A stretch of 64,000 bases of DNA from Flavobacteriaceae bacterium (GCA_013214065.1 JABSPK010000005.1:62001-126000); one strand, 5' to 3'. Shown: positions 17,905 through 26,918, counted from the first letter of the stretch. Made by a program: numbers and translations. Notes: generated by a model from the sequence alone, not told the origin.

Positions 17905-18533
17905 AAAAGATATTTATCACGGGTATTTCGACTGAAGTGGGCAAAACGATCAGCTCGGCCATCGTTACCGAAGCCTTGGAAGCCGACTATTGGAAGCCCA
18001 TTCAAGCAGGGGATTTGGAAGATTCGGATAGCCATAAGATCCAACGGCTTGTTTCCAATTCAAAAACCCTTGTGCATCCCAACAGCTATGCCTTGAACAC
18101 GCCTATGAGTCCGCATGCCGCGGCTGATATCGATGGTATCCAAATCGGTCTTGCCGGCATCCTTCCCCCTAAAACCGATAATCATTTGGTCATTGAAGGC
18201 GCTGGAGGACTTTTGGTGCCGCTGAACGATACCGACACGATTTTCGATTTGATCCAGGCTGACTATAAGGTAATCGTGGTGTCTCGGCATTATTTAGGGA
18301 GTATCAACCACAGCCTTTTGACCATCAATGCGCTACAGGACAAGGGATTCATACCCGGTATTATTTTTAGCGGTGACGAACATCCGACGACGGAAGAGAT
18401 CATCTTGAAAAAGACCAAAGCCCGTTTATTGGGGAGGATCGAAGAACACCCGAAATTCGATGCGGCTTTAATCGGCGCCTATGCCGCACGATTTAAAAAC
18501 GCATTGACTACTTTTTTATCCGATGATGAATGA
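17901..18533 (+). CDS. bioD: Dethiobiotin synthetase
   Basis: 210 residues; closes the ureido ring of dethiobiotin using CO2 and ATP. The P-loop is GISTEVGKTISSA (Thr/Lys at residues 8-16), with YWKPIQAGDLEDSD, the NTPMSPHAAADI loop and VIEGAGGLLVPL. The 3' end overlaps the oppositely oriented GT39-like gene by 26 bp. Confidence 0.95.
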   Translation: MKKIFITGISTEVGKTISSAIVTEALEADYWKPIQAGDLEDSDSHKIQRLVSNSKTLVHPNSYALNTPMSPHAAADIDGIQIGLAGILPPKTDNHLVIEGAGGLLVPLNDTDTIFDLIQADYKVIVVSRHYLGSINHSLLTINALQDKGFIPGIIFSGDEHPTTEEIILKKTKARLLGRIEEHPKFDAALIGAYAARFKNALTTFLSDDE

Positions 18534-19965
18534 CCGCATGGTCAACGGTATCAATGACCTTGAAGGCATTTGCCAAATAGGATTCGATATACCTATTCGC
18601 TTCGACGAACTCTTTGTCGAATGCCGTTCTATTCTTACGGGTCACTACATAGTCGGGTTGTACGTCTTCCATGATAAAGCGCAACTCTTCGATAACGGTC
18701 GTGCGGTCTTGCAGCATAAAGGGAAAGAGCTCATCGCGAACCAAGTTGCTGGGGTGGGTGGCCGCCTTGGTCGGGGGTCGTTGATCCATAATCCAATACC
18801 CGATGTGGTATTCTAAAAATAGGGTCCGTTGCGGGGCAATATCCTTGGCTTCGAAATAATGGGGAACATCGAACCCTTCCCCGTTGTAAAAGGAGCCCGT
18901 TTCGTTTTTCGCTTTCAAAATATGGGCGTATTCCAAATATGACTCTACCGGAAGGAGTACCAAGGCCAGAAGTGCCACAGGTTTGTACCAAGGTTTTAAG
19001 GAAATGCCGCTACCTGCTACCATCATGGCCAAAAAGAGCGCTAAAAAAGGATAGACCTGAAGTAAATAGTGCCCATTGACCTTGCCTATTTGAAGGAAGG
19101 AAAACAAGATTCCCAACGTTGCCAGAAGCAATAGCGCAACTTCAAAGGAACGCCACGGCACTAGCTTTTTCCATATCCCAAAACCCACAAGGGCCGTGAT
19201 ACCCAAAACTAGGGGTAAAACATCGAAGACGGAGTGGTTTTTCGAACCACTATAGGCCAGAGGAGCTTCAAAAACCGATTGCCACCAAAGATGCAACAGG
19301 CCCTCGTTTTGATAGGGTATAGCCGTCGCGTAAACCACGACCAACACCATACATCCGATCCAAACCAACTTTTTGAGTGTCGACCATATGCCTTCGGTTT
19401 TGAGCCCGAACCACGCCATCCCCAAAAAAATGGAAACCAAGGCATAGCCCATGTTTAGTTTCGTCATGATGGTCAATCCCAATAACACCCCTGCAGTTGC
19501 GGTCCACAGCGAACCCTTTTTGGTAGCCAATAGGAAGAGTGCCGCCATAAAAAAGCAACTTGATAGATGTTCCGACATGACCCCTTGAACGCTGCCGAAC
19601 AAGCTGTACAACAAAACGACCAACAGACCAGACCAAAACCCGGCTTTCTTTCCAAATAGCTCCTTGCCCAATAAAAAAGTCATAAGGGCGGTCAAGGTAA
19701 CGACCACCGTACCTGCGAATCGAATGGCAAAAAAGCTTTTTCCAAAGAAGTAAATAAGTCCCCCGAAAAAAAGAAAGGTGACCGGCGGTTTCAAGTCCCA
19801 TAGTTCCGTATAGGGCAAGAACCCATCAACCCAAGCCTGGCCCATCAAGATAAAAGTACTTTCGTCGCGATCGACATAATCCCTGAAAAAGAATGGGAAA
19901 CGCAATGTAAACGCGGCGATCAGGTAAAAAAGGAAAATGGCCTTTGAAGAAGCCTTTCGGTACAT
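18508..19965 (-). CDS. GT39/ArnT-like membrane glycosyltransferase
   Basis: A 485-residue membrane protein with about ten hydrophobic segments and the PMT_2/GT39 N-terminal pattern (FRDYVDRDESTFILMGQAWVDGFLPYTELWDLKPP), in which the DRDE acidic pair is the expected catalytic loop for polyprenyl-phosphate-sugar transfer. I use the ATG giving MYRKASSK; an in-frame TTG would extend it by 11 residues. It interrupts the biotin locus in the opposite direction, overlapping bioD at its 3' end. Acceptor unknown. Confidence 0.85.
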   Translation of the reverse strand: MYRKASSKAIFLFYLIAAFTLRFPFFFRDYVDRDESTFILMGQAWVDGFLPYTELWDLKPPVTFLFFGGLIYFFGKSFFAIRFAGTVVVTLTALMTFLLGKELFGKKAGFWSGLLVVLLYSLFGSVQGVMSEHLSSCFFMAALFLLATKKGSLWTATAGVLLGLTIMTKLNMGYALVSIFLGMAWFGLKTEGIWSTLKKLVWIGCMVLVVVYATAIPYQNEGLLHLWWQSVFEAPLAYSGSKNHSVFDVLPLVLGITALVGFGIWKKLVPWRSFEVALLLLATLGILFSFLQIGKVNGHYLLQVYPFLALFLAMMVAGSGISLKPWYKPVALLALVLLPVESYLEYAHILKAKNETGSFYNGEGFDVPHYFEAKDIAPQRTLFLEYHIGYWIMDQRPPTKAATHPSNLVRDELFPFMLQDRTTVIEELRFIMEDVQPDYVVTRKNRTAFDKEFVEANRYIESYLANAFKVIDTVDHAVIHHRIKK

Positions 19966-20028
19966 TTTGGTGATATGGTTGACCGGTTTTTTAAGCAATG
20001 TGCCAATCGGATTTTATAGTTTTAATCG

Positions 20029-20036
20029 CATCTTTG
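20029..20036 (+). promoter_or_regulatory. bioA promoter, -7 box CATCTTTG (one mismatch)
   Basis: Matches TAnnTTTG except for the first base; preceded by a T-rich stretch. Predicts a start near 20040 and about ten leader bases before the bioA TTG codon. A separate promoter is needed here because the reverse-oriented GT39 gene separates bioA from bioD. Confidence 0.4.
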
Positions 20037-20049
20037 CAAGATAGATAAA

Positions 20050-21345
20050 TTGAAACGCTTGATTCCGTTGAAGGCTGTAAAAAAACTTGTTGAACGTGAC
20101 CGGGAATTACTTTGGCATCCGCTGACCCAGCATCAGACCGCGGCGGCACCATTGGCTATTGTCAAGGCGAAAGGTGCCATGCTCTATGACGAGAGCGGTA
20201 AGGCCTATATCGATGGCATCGCTTCGTGGTATACCAGCATGTACGGGCATGGTAACAGCGCTATCACCAAGGCCATGGCCGAGCAGATGGAGGCCCTTGA
20301 TTTCGTCATGTTCAGTGGCTTTACCCATGAACCGGCCATTACCCTGGCAGAACATTTGATGGCCATTTTACCAGAAAACCAAGCCAAGGTTTTTTTTAAC
20401 GATAATGGATCGACAGCGATTGAGGCCGCTATCAAGATGTGCCTACAATATTACCACAACAAAGAGGAAAAGCGGGATACCCTGATCGCTTTTGAAGGCG
20501 GTTTTCACGGTGATACCTTTGGAGCTATGAGTGCCTCGGGCATCTCTTCATATAATGGCCCTTTCGAGGCGTTCTTGCTAGAGGTAGAGCGCATACCCGT
20601 GCCAACGGCAGCGAATATCGATGCGGTACTTGAACAACTGGAGGGCATCTTGAGTGCCCGCGCTTGCGCGGCTTTTGTTTTCGAACCCCTGATCCAAGGT
20701 GCCGCCGGGATGAAGATGCACGAAGCAGCGCATTTAGATCGATTGATTTCGAAATGTCGCGACCACCAAGTGCTTTGCGTGGGCGATGAGATCATGACCG
20801 GGTTTGGAAAAACCGGCAAGAATTTCGCTTCCGATCACTTAGATAACAAACCGGATATCCTCTGTTTGGGCAAGGCGTTGACCGCAGGGATGTTCCCCCT
20901 GAGCATTACGAGTTGTACACAGGCCGTTTTCGATGCTTTTTTAAGCGCCAGGGTAGAAAAAGGATTCTTTCACGCGCATACATTCAGTGCCCATCCGATC
21001 GGTTGTGCCGCGGCCATCGCCGGACTTCGGCTTTTGAATTCAGAGCACATCCGTGAACGTCGATCGGCCATTGCCAATGCGCACCTTAAGTTCGCTGAGC
21101 GTCTGGAAAAGCACCCGAACGTTGCTGAAATACGCTGTAAGGGGGTGGTGCTTGCCGTAGACTTTAAAAGCAAAAGAGACCGCTATGGGAGCTTCCGTGA
21201 CGAGCTCTACACGTTTTGTATGGATCGGGGTGTCATATTGCGACCTTTGGGTAATACCCTGTATACACTGCCACCATATACTATCGAAGATGCTCAATTG
21301 ACGCGCATTTATGAAGTGATCGAAAGCGCACTCAACTCGTTTTGA
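20050..21345 (+). CDS. bioA: Adenosylmethionine-8-amino-7-oxononanoate aminotransferase
   Basis: 431 residues, class III PLP aminotransferase making 7,8-diaminopelargonate with SAM as amino donor. Signatures: LLWHPLTQHQ, GIASWYTSMYGHGN, FFNDNGSTAIEAAIKM, GGFHGDTFGAMS, VGDEIMTGFGKTGK, PLP Lys275 in LCLGKALTAG. No ATG lies in frame near the 5' end; the start is TTG (LKRLIPLKA...), which keeps the conserved RDRELLWHPLTQ region. A second biotin transcript (bioA, ketoacyl synthase, bioB) begins here. Confidence 0.95.
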   Translation: MKRLIPLKAVKKLVERDRELLWHPLTQHQTAAAPLAIVKAKGAMLYDESGKAYIDGIASWYTSMYGHGNSAITKAMAEQMEALDFVMFSGFTHEPAITLAEHLMAILPENQAKVFFNDNGSTAIEAAIKMCLQYYHNKEEKRDTLIAFEGGFHGDTFGAMSASGISSYNGPFEAFLLEVERIPVPTAANIDAVLEQLEGILSARACAAFVFEPLIQGAAGMKMHEAAHLDRLISKCRDHQVLCVGDEIMTGFGKTGKNFASDHLDNKPDILCLGKALTAGMFPLSITSCTQAVFDAFLSARVEKGFFHAHTFSAHPIGCAAAIAGLRLLNSEHIRERRSAIANAHLKFAERLEKHPNVAEIRCKGVVLAVDFKSKRDRYGSFRDELYTFCMDRGVILRPLGNTLYTLPPYTIEDAQLTRIYEVIESALNSF

Positions 21346-21347
21346 CC

Positions 21348-22517
21348 ATGTTGAAAAGTCCGATATCATTGACTTCGCTTGCTTCGATCTCCCCTTTGGG
21401 GATGGATTCCAAGGAGATATGGGCGGCCTATTGCGATCAGCGACATCGCATTTCCAAAACATCGATCGGTGATGATCCGTTTTGGGCGGCGGTTCTTGAT
21501 GGACAGCTCAGGGCCGAGGTAGATAAACTTCGAGAATCCTCAAACCAATATGCCAAGTTGGATGATTCCGTGCTGTTTGCGATACATGCCTCGCGCAGGG
21601 CTGTAGCCGAAGCCGGATGGGAAGCCGAAGCCGACTTCGGGATCAACATCGGTTCTTCTCGAGGGGCGACTTCCTTGTTCGAAACCTATCATGGGGAGTT
21701 CTTGAAGTCGGGGAAGACACCGACTTTGAGTTCACCGACAACGACCCTAGGGAATATCGCTTCTTGGGTGGCACACGATCTTAAATCGAATGGGCCGACC
21801 ATTTCCCATTCGATTACCTGTTCAACAGCGTTACATGCCTTGATCAATGGAGTTGCTTGGTTACAAAGTGGGCTTGCCGACAAATTCCTTGTCGGGGGCA
21901 GCGAGGCTTCGATTACGCCTTTTACCATTGCCCAAATGCGGGCCTTGAAAATCTATGCCGAAGGAGACCATGACTATCCTTGCAAGGCATTACAGCTAGA
22001 TAAACCAGCGAATACCATGGTATTGGGTGAAGGGGCTGCCGTAGCTTGTTTGGAAAAGGGGCAACGACCTGGGGCCATAGCCACTATCGTGGGCATGGGC
22101 TATGCCACCGAACCCTTACAGCACAGTGTATCCTTGTCAAGCGATGCGAAGTGTTTTCAGGATGCGATGCGAATGGCTTTGGGTTCCTTGGAAACCGATG
22201 CTATCGATATGGTGGTGATGCATGCTCCAGGAACGATCAAAGGAGATCGATCTGAAGTAGCGGCCATTCAAAAGGTCTTTGGAAAGCGACAGCCTATGTT
22301 GACCACCAACAAATGGAAGATCGGCCATACCTTCGGAGCCTCCGGTATGCTCAGCGTCGAACTGGCCGTTTTGATGTTACAGAACCAAAAGGCGATTCCC
22401 GTTCCTTTCGTGACTTCCGAACCATATACCGGCCCTGTGGACAGGGTGATGGTCAATGCCGTCGGCTTTGGGGGAAATGCCGTAAGTATCGTACTCGAAC
22501 GCCCGGGCATTGGCTAG
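21348..22517 (+). CDS. Beta-ketoacyl-ACP synthase-like protein of the biotin operon
   Basis: 389 residues with a KAS/thiolase fold and an intact Cys-His-His triad: Cys158 in SITCSTALHAL, His in HAPGTIKGDRSE, and His in GHTFGASGM. It starts at the ATG two bases after the bioA stop. Such a gene between bioA and bioB suggests a dedicated condensing enzyme for making the pimeloyl precursor, since no bioC or bioH homolog is visible in the window. That role is inferred from position only. Confidence 0.88.
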   Translation: MLKSPISLTSLASISPLGMDSKEIWAAYCDQRHRISKTSIGDDPFWAAVLDGQLRAEVDKLRESSNQYAKLDDSVLFAIHASRRAVAEAGWEAEADFGINIGSSRGATSLFETYHGEFLKSGKTPTLSSPTTTLGNIASWVAHDLKSNGPTISHSITCSTALHALINGVAWLQSGLADKFLVGGSEASITPFTIAQMRALKIYAEGDHDYPCKALQLDKPANTMVLGEGAAVACLEKGQRPGAIATIVGMGYATEPLQHSVSLSSDAKCFQDAMRMALGSLETDAIDMVVMHAPGTIKGDRSEVAAIQKVFGKRQPMLTTNKWKIGHTFGASGMLSVELAVLMLQNQKAIPVPFVTSEPYTGPVDRVMVNAVGFGGNAVSIVLERPGIG

Positions 22518-22577
22518 GATGCTTTCAAAAAGAAAGATCCCTTGGGGATTCAACGCGAATTCACCTATTTTTGAACC

Positions 22578-23678
22578 ATGATTGAGACACGACACAACTG
22601 GACCAAGGAAGAAATTCTCGAGATTTACAACAAGCCTTTGATGGAACTGCTGTATGAAGCGGCTACCGTGCATCGGGCATACCATGATCCGAATACGGTG
22701 CAAGTTTCTACCTTGTTGTCGATCAAGACCGGGGGCTGTCCTGAAGATTGTGGCTATTGCCCACAGGCTGCAAGATACCATACCGATATCGAAGGCAATG
22801 ATCTGATGTCGGTACAACAAGTTAAGGCCCAAGCATTACGCGCGAAAGCTTCCGGAAGTTCAAGGGTCTGTATGGGAGCCGCTTGGCGAAATGTGAAAGA
22901 CGGACCTGAATTCGATCAAGTCTTGGAGATGGTCCGGACCATCAACAAATTGGATATGGAGGTGTGTTGTACTTTGGGCATGGTCACTGAAAACCAAGCA
23001 AAGCGTCTCGCCGAAGCAGGATTGTATGCCTATAACCATAACCTGGATACTTCGGAAGAGTATTACAAAGAAGTCATCTCGACCCGTGGGTATGAAGATC
23101 GTTTGGAGACCATTGAAAATGTTCGAAAAACCAATGTTACCGTTTGTAGTGGTGGTATCATCGGTATGGGTGAAGCAATCGCTGATAGGGCAGGGATGTT
23201 GGTCGCTTTGGCCACTTTGGATCCGCAGCCCGAGTCGGTACCGATCAATGCTTTGGTAGCGGTCGAAGGCACGCCTATGGAAGAGGAACAGCCTGTTGAG
23301 ATATGGGAAATGATCCGCATGGTTGCCACGACCAGGATCGTCATGCCAAAAACCCAGGTACGCTTGTCGGCCGGTCGAACCAGCATGAGCCGCGAGGGCC
23401 AAGCCATGTGCTTCTTTGCAGGGGCCAACTCGATTTTCGCAGGCGATAAGTTGTTGACCACACCCAACCCTGATGTGAATGAGGATATGGCCATGTTCAA
23501 GACCTTGGGGCTTAATCCGCAGCAACCCTTTGAAAAAGCACCGCAACCAGTCACTGTCGAAGCTTCCGATTCGCAATTGGAAAGCCAAGGTGAGAAGCCC
23601 AAATGGTCACGGCCCGAACACCAGATCGAACGAAACGAACTGGCCAAATCAAAGGCCAAGTTGGTCCGAAAGGGGTAA
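22578..23678 (+). CDS. bioB: Biotin synthase
   Basis: 366-residue radical SAM enzyme inserting sulfur into dethiobiotin. The SAM-cluster cysteines are Cys54, Cys58 and Cys61 (CPEDCGYCPQ), with MGAAWRNVKDGPEF, YNHNLDTS, RGYEDRLETIENVRK and the [2Fe-2S]-cluster region (VCSGGIIGMGE; VRLSAGRTSMSREGQAMCFFAGANSIF). Length is slightly long because of a lysine-rich tail. Last gene of the biotin locus, 60 bp after the synthase-like gene. Confidence 0.98.
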   Translation: MIETRHNWTKEEILEIYNKPLMELLYEAATVHRAYHDPNTVQVSTLLSIKTGGCPEDCGYCPQAARYHTDIEGNDLMSVQQVKAQALRAKASGSSRVCMGAAWRNVKDGPEFDQVLEMVRTINKLDMEVCCTLGMVTENQAKRLAEAGLYAYNHNLDTSEEYYKEVISTRGYEDRLETIENVRKTNVTVCSGGIIGMGEAIADRAGMLVALATLDPQPESVPINALVAVEGTPMEEEQPVEIWEMIRMVATTRIVMPKTQVRLSAGRTSMSREGQAMCFFAGANSIFAGDKLLTTPNPDVNEDMAMFKTLGLNPQQPFEKAPQPVTVEASDSQLESQGEKPKWSRPEHQIERNELAKSKAKLVRKG

Positions 23679-23713
23679 ATTCTTACGGTTTGAGAAGCTT
23701 TTGCTAACTTAGC

Positions 23714-24607
23714 TTGCTTGAAACAATTTCGATTTTGGGACTTAACCTTCAAGAAATTCCGCGGGTAAGCACCCTGACCAAGGAAGCCTTTATCCGAGAT
23801 TACTTCAAACCGCAACGACCGGTGGTCATTGAGCGGTTTATCGAAGATTGGCCGGCTTTCGAGAAATGGAACCTCGACTATATCAAATCCGTAGCCGGTG
23901 ATAAGGAAGTACCCCTTTATGATGATCGCCCGGTACGCCATGACGAAGGGTTCAATGAACCCCATGCGAAAATGCGTATGGCCGATTACGTGGATCTTTT
24001 GAAAAGGGAACCAACCAAATTCAGGATTTTTTTATGGAACGTGCTTAAAGAAGTACCGATACTCCAAAAGGATTTCAAGTACCCTGATTTCGGACTGCGG
24101 TTAATGAAAGGGCTGCCCATGCTTTTTTTCGGGGGTACCGATTCGTATACCTTCATGCATTACGATATTGATTTGGCCAATATTTTCCATTTCCATTTCG
24201 AAGGAAAGAAACAATGCATCCTTTTTTCGCAATCCGAGACCAAGTATTTGTATAAGGTGCCGCATTCCCTGATTACCCGTGAGGATATCGATTTCAGTGA
24301 TCCTGATTTTCAGAAATGGCCAGCTTTGAAAATGGCCAAAGGACATGTCGCCGATCTGGAGCACGGTAATGTGATTTATATCCCAGAGGGCTTTTGGCAT
24401 TATATGCGCTATGTCACCCCTGGTTTTTCGATGAGTTTACGGGCCATTGCCCGAAAGCCCAAAAACCTGGGCAAAGCCTTGTACAACATCTTCGTCATGC
24501 GGCATTTCGATAACCTCATGCGTAGGTGGAAAGGCCAAGCCTGGATCGACCGTAAAAATGAGCGGGCCCTTCATTACACCAACGGACATTTGAACGGCAT
24601 CAAGTAA
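23714..24607 (+). CDS. Cupin-like (cupin_8/JmjC) protein
   Basis: A 297-residue protein of the cupin_8 family related to JmjC Fe(II)/2-oxoglutarate oxygenases. Opening YFKPQRPVVIERFIEDWPA is typical. Metal ligands are seen in MHYDIDLAN (HxD) and in PEGFWHYMRYV (distal His), with the LEHGNVIYIPEGFWH turn between. No ATG is available; TTG at 23714 or 23735 could start it. It may hydroxylate a protein side chain, but the substrate is unknown. Its 3' end overlaps recX (opposite strand) by 8 bp. Confidence 0.8.
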   Translation: MLETISILGLNLQEIPRVSTLTKEAFIRDYFKPQRPVVIERFIEDWPAFEKWNLDYIKSVAGDKEVPLYDDRPVRHDEGFNEPHAKMRMADYVDLLKREPTKFRIFLWNVLKEVPILQKDFKYPDFGLRLMKGLPMLFFGGTDSYTFMHYDIDLANIFHFHFEGKKQCILFSQSETKYLYKVPHSLITREDIDFSDPDFQKWPALKMAKGHVADLEHGNVIYIPEGFWHYMRYVTPGFSMSLRAIARKPKNLGKALYNIFVMRHFDNLMRRWKGQAWIDRKNERALHYTNGHLNGIK

Positions 24608-25070
24608 GTTCGTATACCTTTTGGTAGACTAGATCGCTTTCCCAACCCCGATATAAAAGATAGTCGGCTAATTTTCTTCTTTTTTTCATCAAATCGGTAG
24701 CTTCAATCTGCGCTGCTTTTTTTTCGGCCAATTCGTCGAAAGTCGCACGATAGGCCTCATCAGTGATTTCGGCAAGTGCCGAGTTGATATTGAACCGCGA
24801 GATTTCGCGCATGCGCAGTTCGCGAACGATACGGGTCTTACCCCATTTTTTTTGATTGAACTTGCCGCGGGCGAAGCTTTTGGCGAAGCGCTCCTCATTG
24901 AGGAAATTCGCCTCGATAAGGTGGGCGATGATTTGATCGATGGCTTGGGGTATCATGCGCATGTCCTTGAGCTTTTGCACCACCTCTTTATGGCAACGCT
25001 CTTGATACGCACAGAAACGTTCCATTTTTCGGGTAGCTTCTTGAACGGAATGGAACTTGGTCGGGTGCAT
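24600..25070 (-). CDS. recX: Regulatory protein RecX
   Basis: 156 residues, all-helical modulator of RecA filaments. Family features: AYQERCHKEVVQKL, FLNEERFAKSFARGKFNQKKWGKTRI and the repeated three-helix units ending in KRRKLADYLLYRGWESDLVYQKVYEL. I choose the ATG at 25070; an upstream in-frame TTG lies inside the promoter. No recA is nearby. Confidence 0.92.
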   Translation of the reverse strand: MHPTKFHSVQEATRKMERFCAYQERCHKEVVQKLKDMRMIPQAIDQIIAHLIEANFLNEERFAKSFARGKFNQKKWGKTRIVRELRMREISRFNINSALAEITDEAYRATFDELAEKKAAQIEATDLMKKRRKLADYLLYRGWESDLVYQKVYELT

Positions 25071-25073
25071 GTC

Positions 25074-25106
25074 CAAATGTATATAAAACAAAAAAGCGAC
25101 CCCAAA
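25074..25106 (-). promoter_or_regulatory. recX promoter (TTG - 22 bp - TACATTTG)
   Basis: On the minus strand a TTG (25104..25106) is followed after 22 bp by an exact TAnnTTTG box (25081 down to 25074). The recX ATG starts four bases after the box, predicting a leaderless transcript. The -33 element falls in the loop of the rng terminator. Confidence 0.6.
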
Positions 25107-25121
25107 TATGGAGTCGCTTTT
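25092..25121. terminator. Terminator after rng
   Basis: Perfect 9-bp stem AAAAGCGAC / GTCGCTTTT with a 12-base loop, lying one base after the rng stop codon. The sequence is symmetric enough to work in both directions, but only rng is expected to need it. Confidence 0.8.
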
Positions 25122-25122
25122 C

Positions 25123-26670
25123 TTATCTCAAAACTTTGCCCGACTTATCCTTGAATCGATATTCAAGATACGTATAGGCGTCACGCGGTTGGATTTTCAC
25201 CCAAACCTTATGTTCTAAAAACCATTGGTAACGTATGGATTTGAACCCTTTGGTCAGATAGGCCGCGATAAATGGATGGATGTTCAAAACAATGCCTTTT
25301 TTGTTTTTAGGATTTTTTAAAATCCGTTCTAGATCGGCATTGATCTTATCGATCAAGACGATGGGCGCTTCAACCTCTTGGCCACTGCCATTCGGGTTTT
25401 TCTCGCTGGTCTTGATGTTCATTTCGGGCCTTACCCGTTGTCGTGTAATCTGTACCAATCCGAATTTACTTGGTGGTAAGATCTTGTGTTTCGCACGATC
25501 GTCTTTCATCTCATCCCGAAGGTGGTCGAAGAGCCTTCTTCGATGTTCCCCTTTGGTCATGTCGATGAAATCGATAACGATGATTCCTCCCATGTCACGC
25601 AATCGAAGTTGTCTGGCGATTTCAGAAGCAGCGAGCATATTGACTTCCAATGCCGTGTCTTCTTGGTTTTTCGCCTTGTTCGATCGGTTACCGCTGTTGA
25701 CATCGATGACGTGCAACGCCTCTGTATGCTCGATGACCAAATAGGCCCCCTTGCTCATTGAGGCGGTTCTGCCAAATGATGTTTTGATCTGCCGTTCTAT
25801 CCCGAATTTTTCATAGATAGGGGCTGATCCGGTGTACTGCTTGACGATGGATTCTTTGTGTGGCGCGATTTCGTGCAGATAGTCCTTGATGTTTTCATAA
25901 AGGGCCTCATCATCAACATGGATCCCGGTAAAGGAATCGTTGAAGACATCACGGAGAATGGAAGATGCCCTGTTGAGCTCTACCAATACTTTGGATGGAT
26001 GTTCGGCCTTGTGTAGTGACTTGCACATTGCGATCCACTTGTCATACAAGTTTTGTAGATCTTTGTCGAGTTCTGCGACTTTTTTGCCTTCTGCGACGGT
26101 ACGTATAATGACCCCGAAACCTTTTGGCTTGATACTGGTGACAAGCCTTTTAAGTCGATCTTTTTCTTCCTTGCTCCCGATTTTCTGTGAAACGGAGACA
26201 CGGTCTGAAAAAGGGACCATGACCAAGTATCGGCCGGCTATTGAAAGCTCGGAACTGATTCTCGGACCTTTGGTCGAAATGGGTTCTTTTACAATTTGTA
26301 CCAATAAGGATTGATTGGATTTAATGACATCGTTAATACTGCCATTCTTATCTATATCTTTTTCAAATGGAAAAGCTCTAAGGGAAAAGTCTTTCATTTT
26401 TCCCGTTCTGGCTCTCTTGATGAATTTCAACATCGAAGCTAATTGTGGGCCAAGGTCATGATAATGCAGAAAGGCATCTTTCTCATAACCTACGTTTACG
26501 AAGGCTGCATTTAGGCCGGTAACAGGTTTTCTGATCTTGGCGAGGAAAATATCGCCTACGGAAAAACTGTTGTTGTCTTCTTCTTTATGGAGCTCTATGA
26601 GTTTTCCATCTTTTAGTAAGGCAAAATCGACGGCATCAGAACTTGATCTTACGATTAATTCTCTATTCAC
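25123..26670 (-). CDS. rng: Ribonuclease E/G family protein
   Basis: 515-residue RNase G-type endonuclease that processes rRNA and decays mRNA. An S1-like RNA-binding region (about residues 38-120, SVGDIFLAKIRKPVTGLNAAFVNVGYEKDAFLHY) is followed by the catalytic core with the metal ligands in LHVIDVNSG and GIIVIDFIDM. The RNase E scaffold tail is absent. The start is GTG, giving the family-typical NRELIVRSS. It probably shares a transcript with the 29-residue gene and HU upstream only if the terminator at 26786 is leaky. Confidence 0.95.
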   Translation of the reverse strand: MNRELIVRSSSDAVDFALLKDGKLIELHKEEDNNSFSVGDIFLAKIRKPVTGLNAAFVNVGYEKDAFLHYHDLGPQLASMLKFIKRARTGKMKDFSLRAFPFEKDIDKNGSINDVIKSNQSLLVQIVKEPISTKGPRISSELSIAGRYLVMVPFSDRVSVSQKIGSKEEKDRLKRLVTSIKPKGFGVIIRTVAEGKKVAELDKDLQNLYDKWIAMCKSLHKAEHPSKVLVELNRASSILRDVFNDSFTGIHVDDEALYENIKDYLHEIAPHKESIVKQYTGSAPIYEKFGIERQIKTSFGRTASMSKGAYLVIEHTEALHVIDVNSGNRSNKAKNQEDTALEVNMLAASEIARQLRLRDMGGIIVIDFIDMTKGEHRRRLFDHLRDEMKDDRAKHKILPPSKFGLVQITRQRVRPEMNIKTSEKNPNGSGQEVEAPIVLIDKINADLERILKNPKNKKGIVLNIHPFIAAYLTKGFKSIRYQWFLEHKVWVKIQPRDAYTYLEYRFKDKSGKVLR

Positions 26671-26785
26671 CTTTTCGATTTTTATCCGCTTACCGCGGAT
26701 GGATTAAACAATATGGAACCGGTTGTTAAAACCGATTGGATTTGTATACTTGTGAACCTGGTATGTCAAAGAACGTGTTAAAACG

Positions 26786-26812
26786 AAAAAGTAGTTGTTA
26801 CAACTACTTTTT
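26786..26812 (-). terminator. Terminator overlapping the end of the 29-residue gene
   Basis: Perfect 12-bp stem AAAAAGTAGTTG / CAACTACTTTTT with a three-base loop, ending in T on the minus strand. The stop codon TAG and the last two Lys codons of the small gene are part of the first arm. Confidence 0.85.
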
Positions 26813-26893
26813 CTTGTGTCGGTTAGCTCTTCTGCGCTTCTTGCGCTTGTGTGTCGCTACCTTATGTCTTTTTCTCTTTTTTCCACTCGGCAT
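26804..26893 (-). CDS. 29-residue very basic protein, probably ribosome-associated
   Basis: ATG to TAG encodes 29 residues beginning MPSGKKRKRHKVATHKRKKR; about two thirds are Lys, Arg or His and there is no acidic residue. The same kind of short basic protein is widespread between HU and rng genes in Bacteroidetes, which I recall rather than can test here. The composition resembles small ribosomal proteins of the bTHX type. It lies 25 bp after the HU gene on the same strand and ends inside a terminator stem. Confidence 0.75.
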   Translation of the reverse strand: MPSGKKRKRHKVATHKRKKRRRANRHKKK

Positions 26894-26918
26894 ATAGCTT
26901 GGCTTTTTTGTTTGGTTA

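Noticed and set aside
22860-23588. A 242-codon open frame antisense to bioB
   Set aside because: Shadow of bioB; no domain, no promoter and biased codon positions come from the sense gene.
23063-23965. A 300-codon minus-strand frame across the bioB/cupin junction
   Set aside because: Spans two well-supported sense genes and their gap, with no recognisable protein features.
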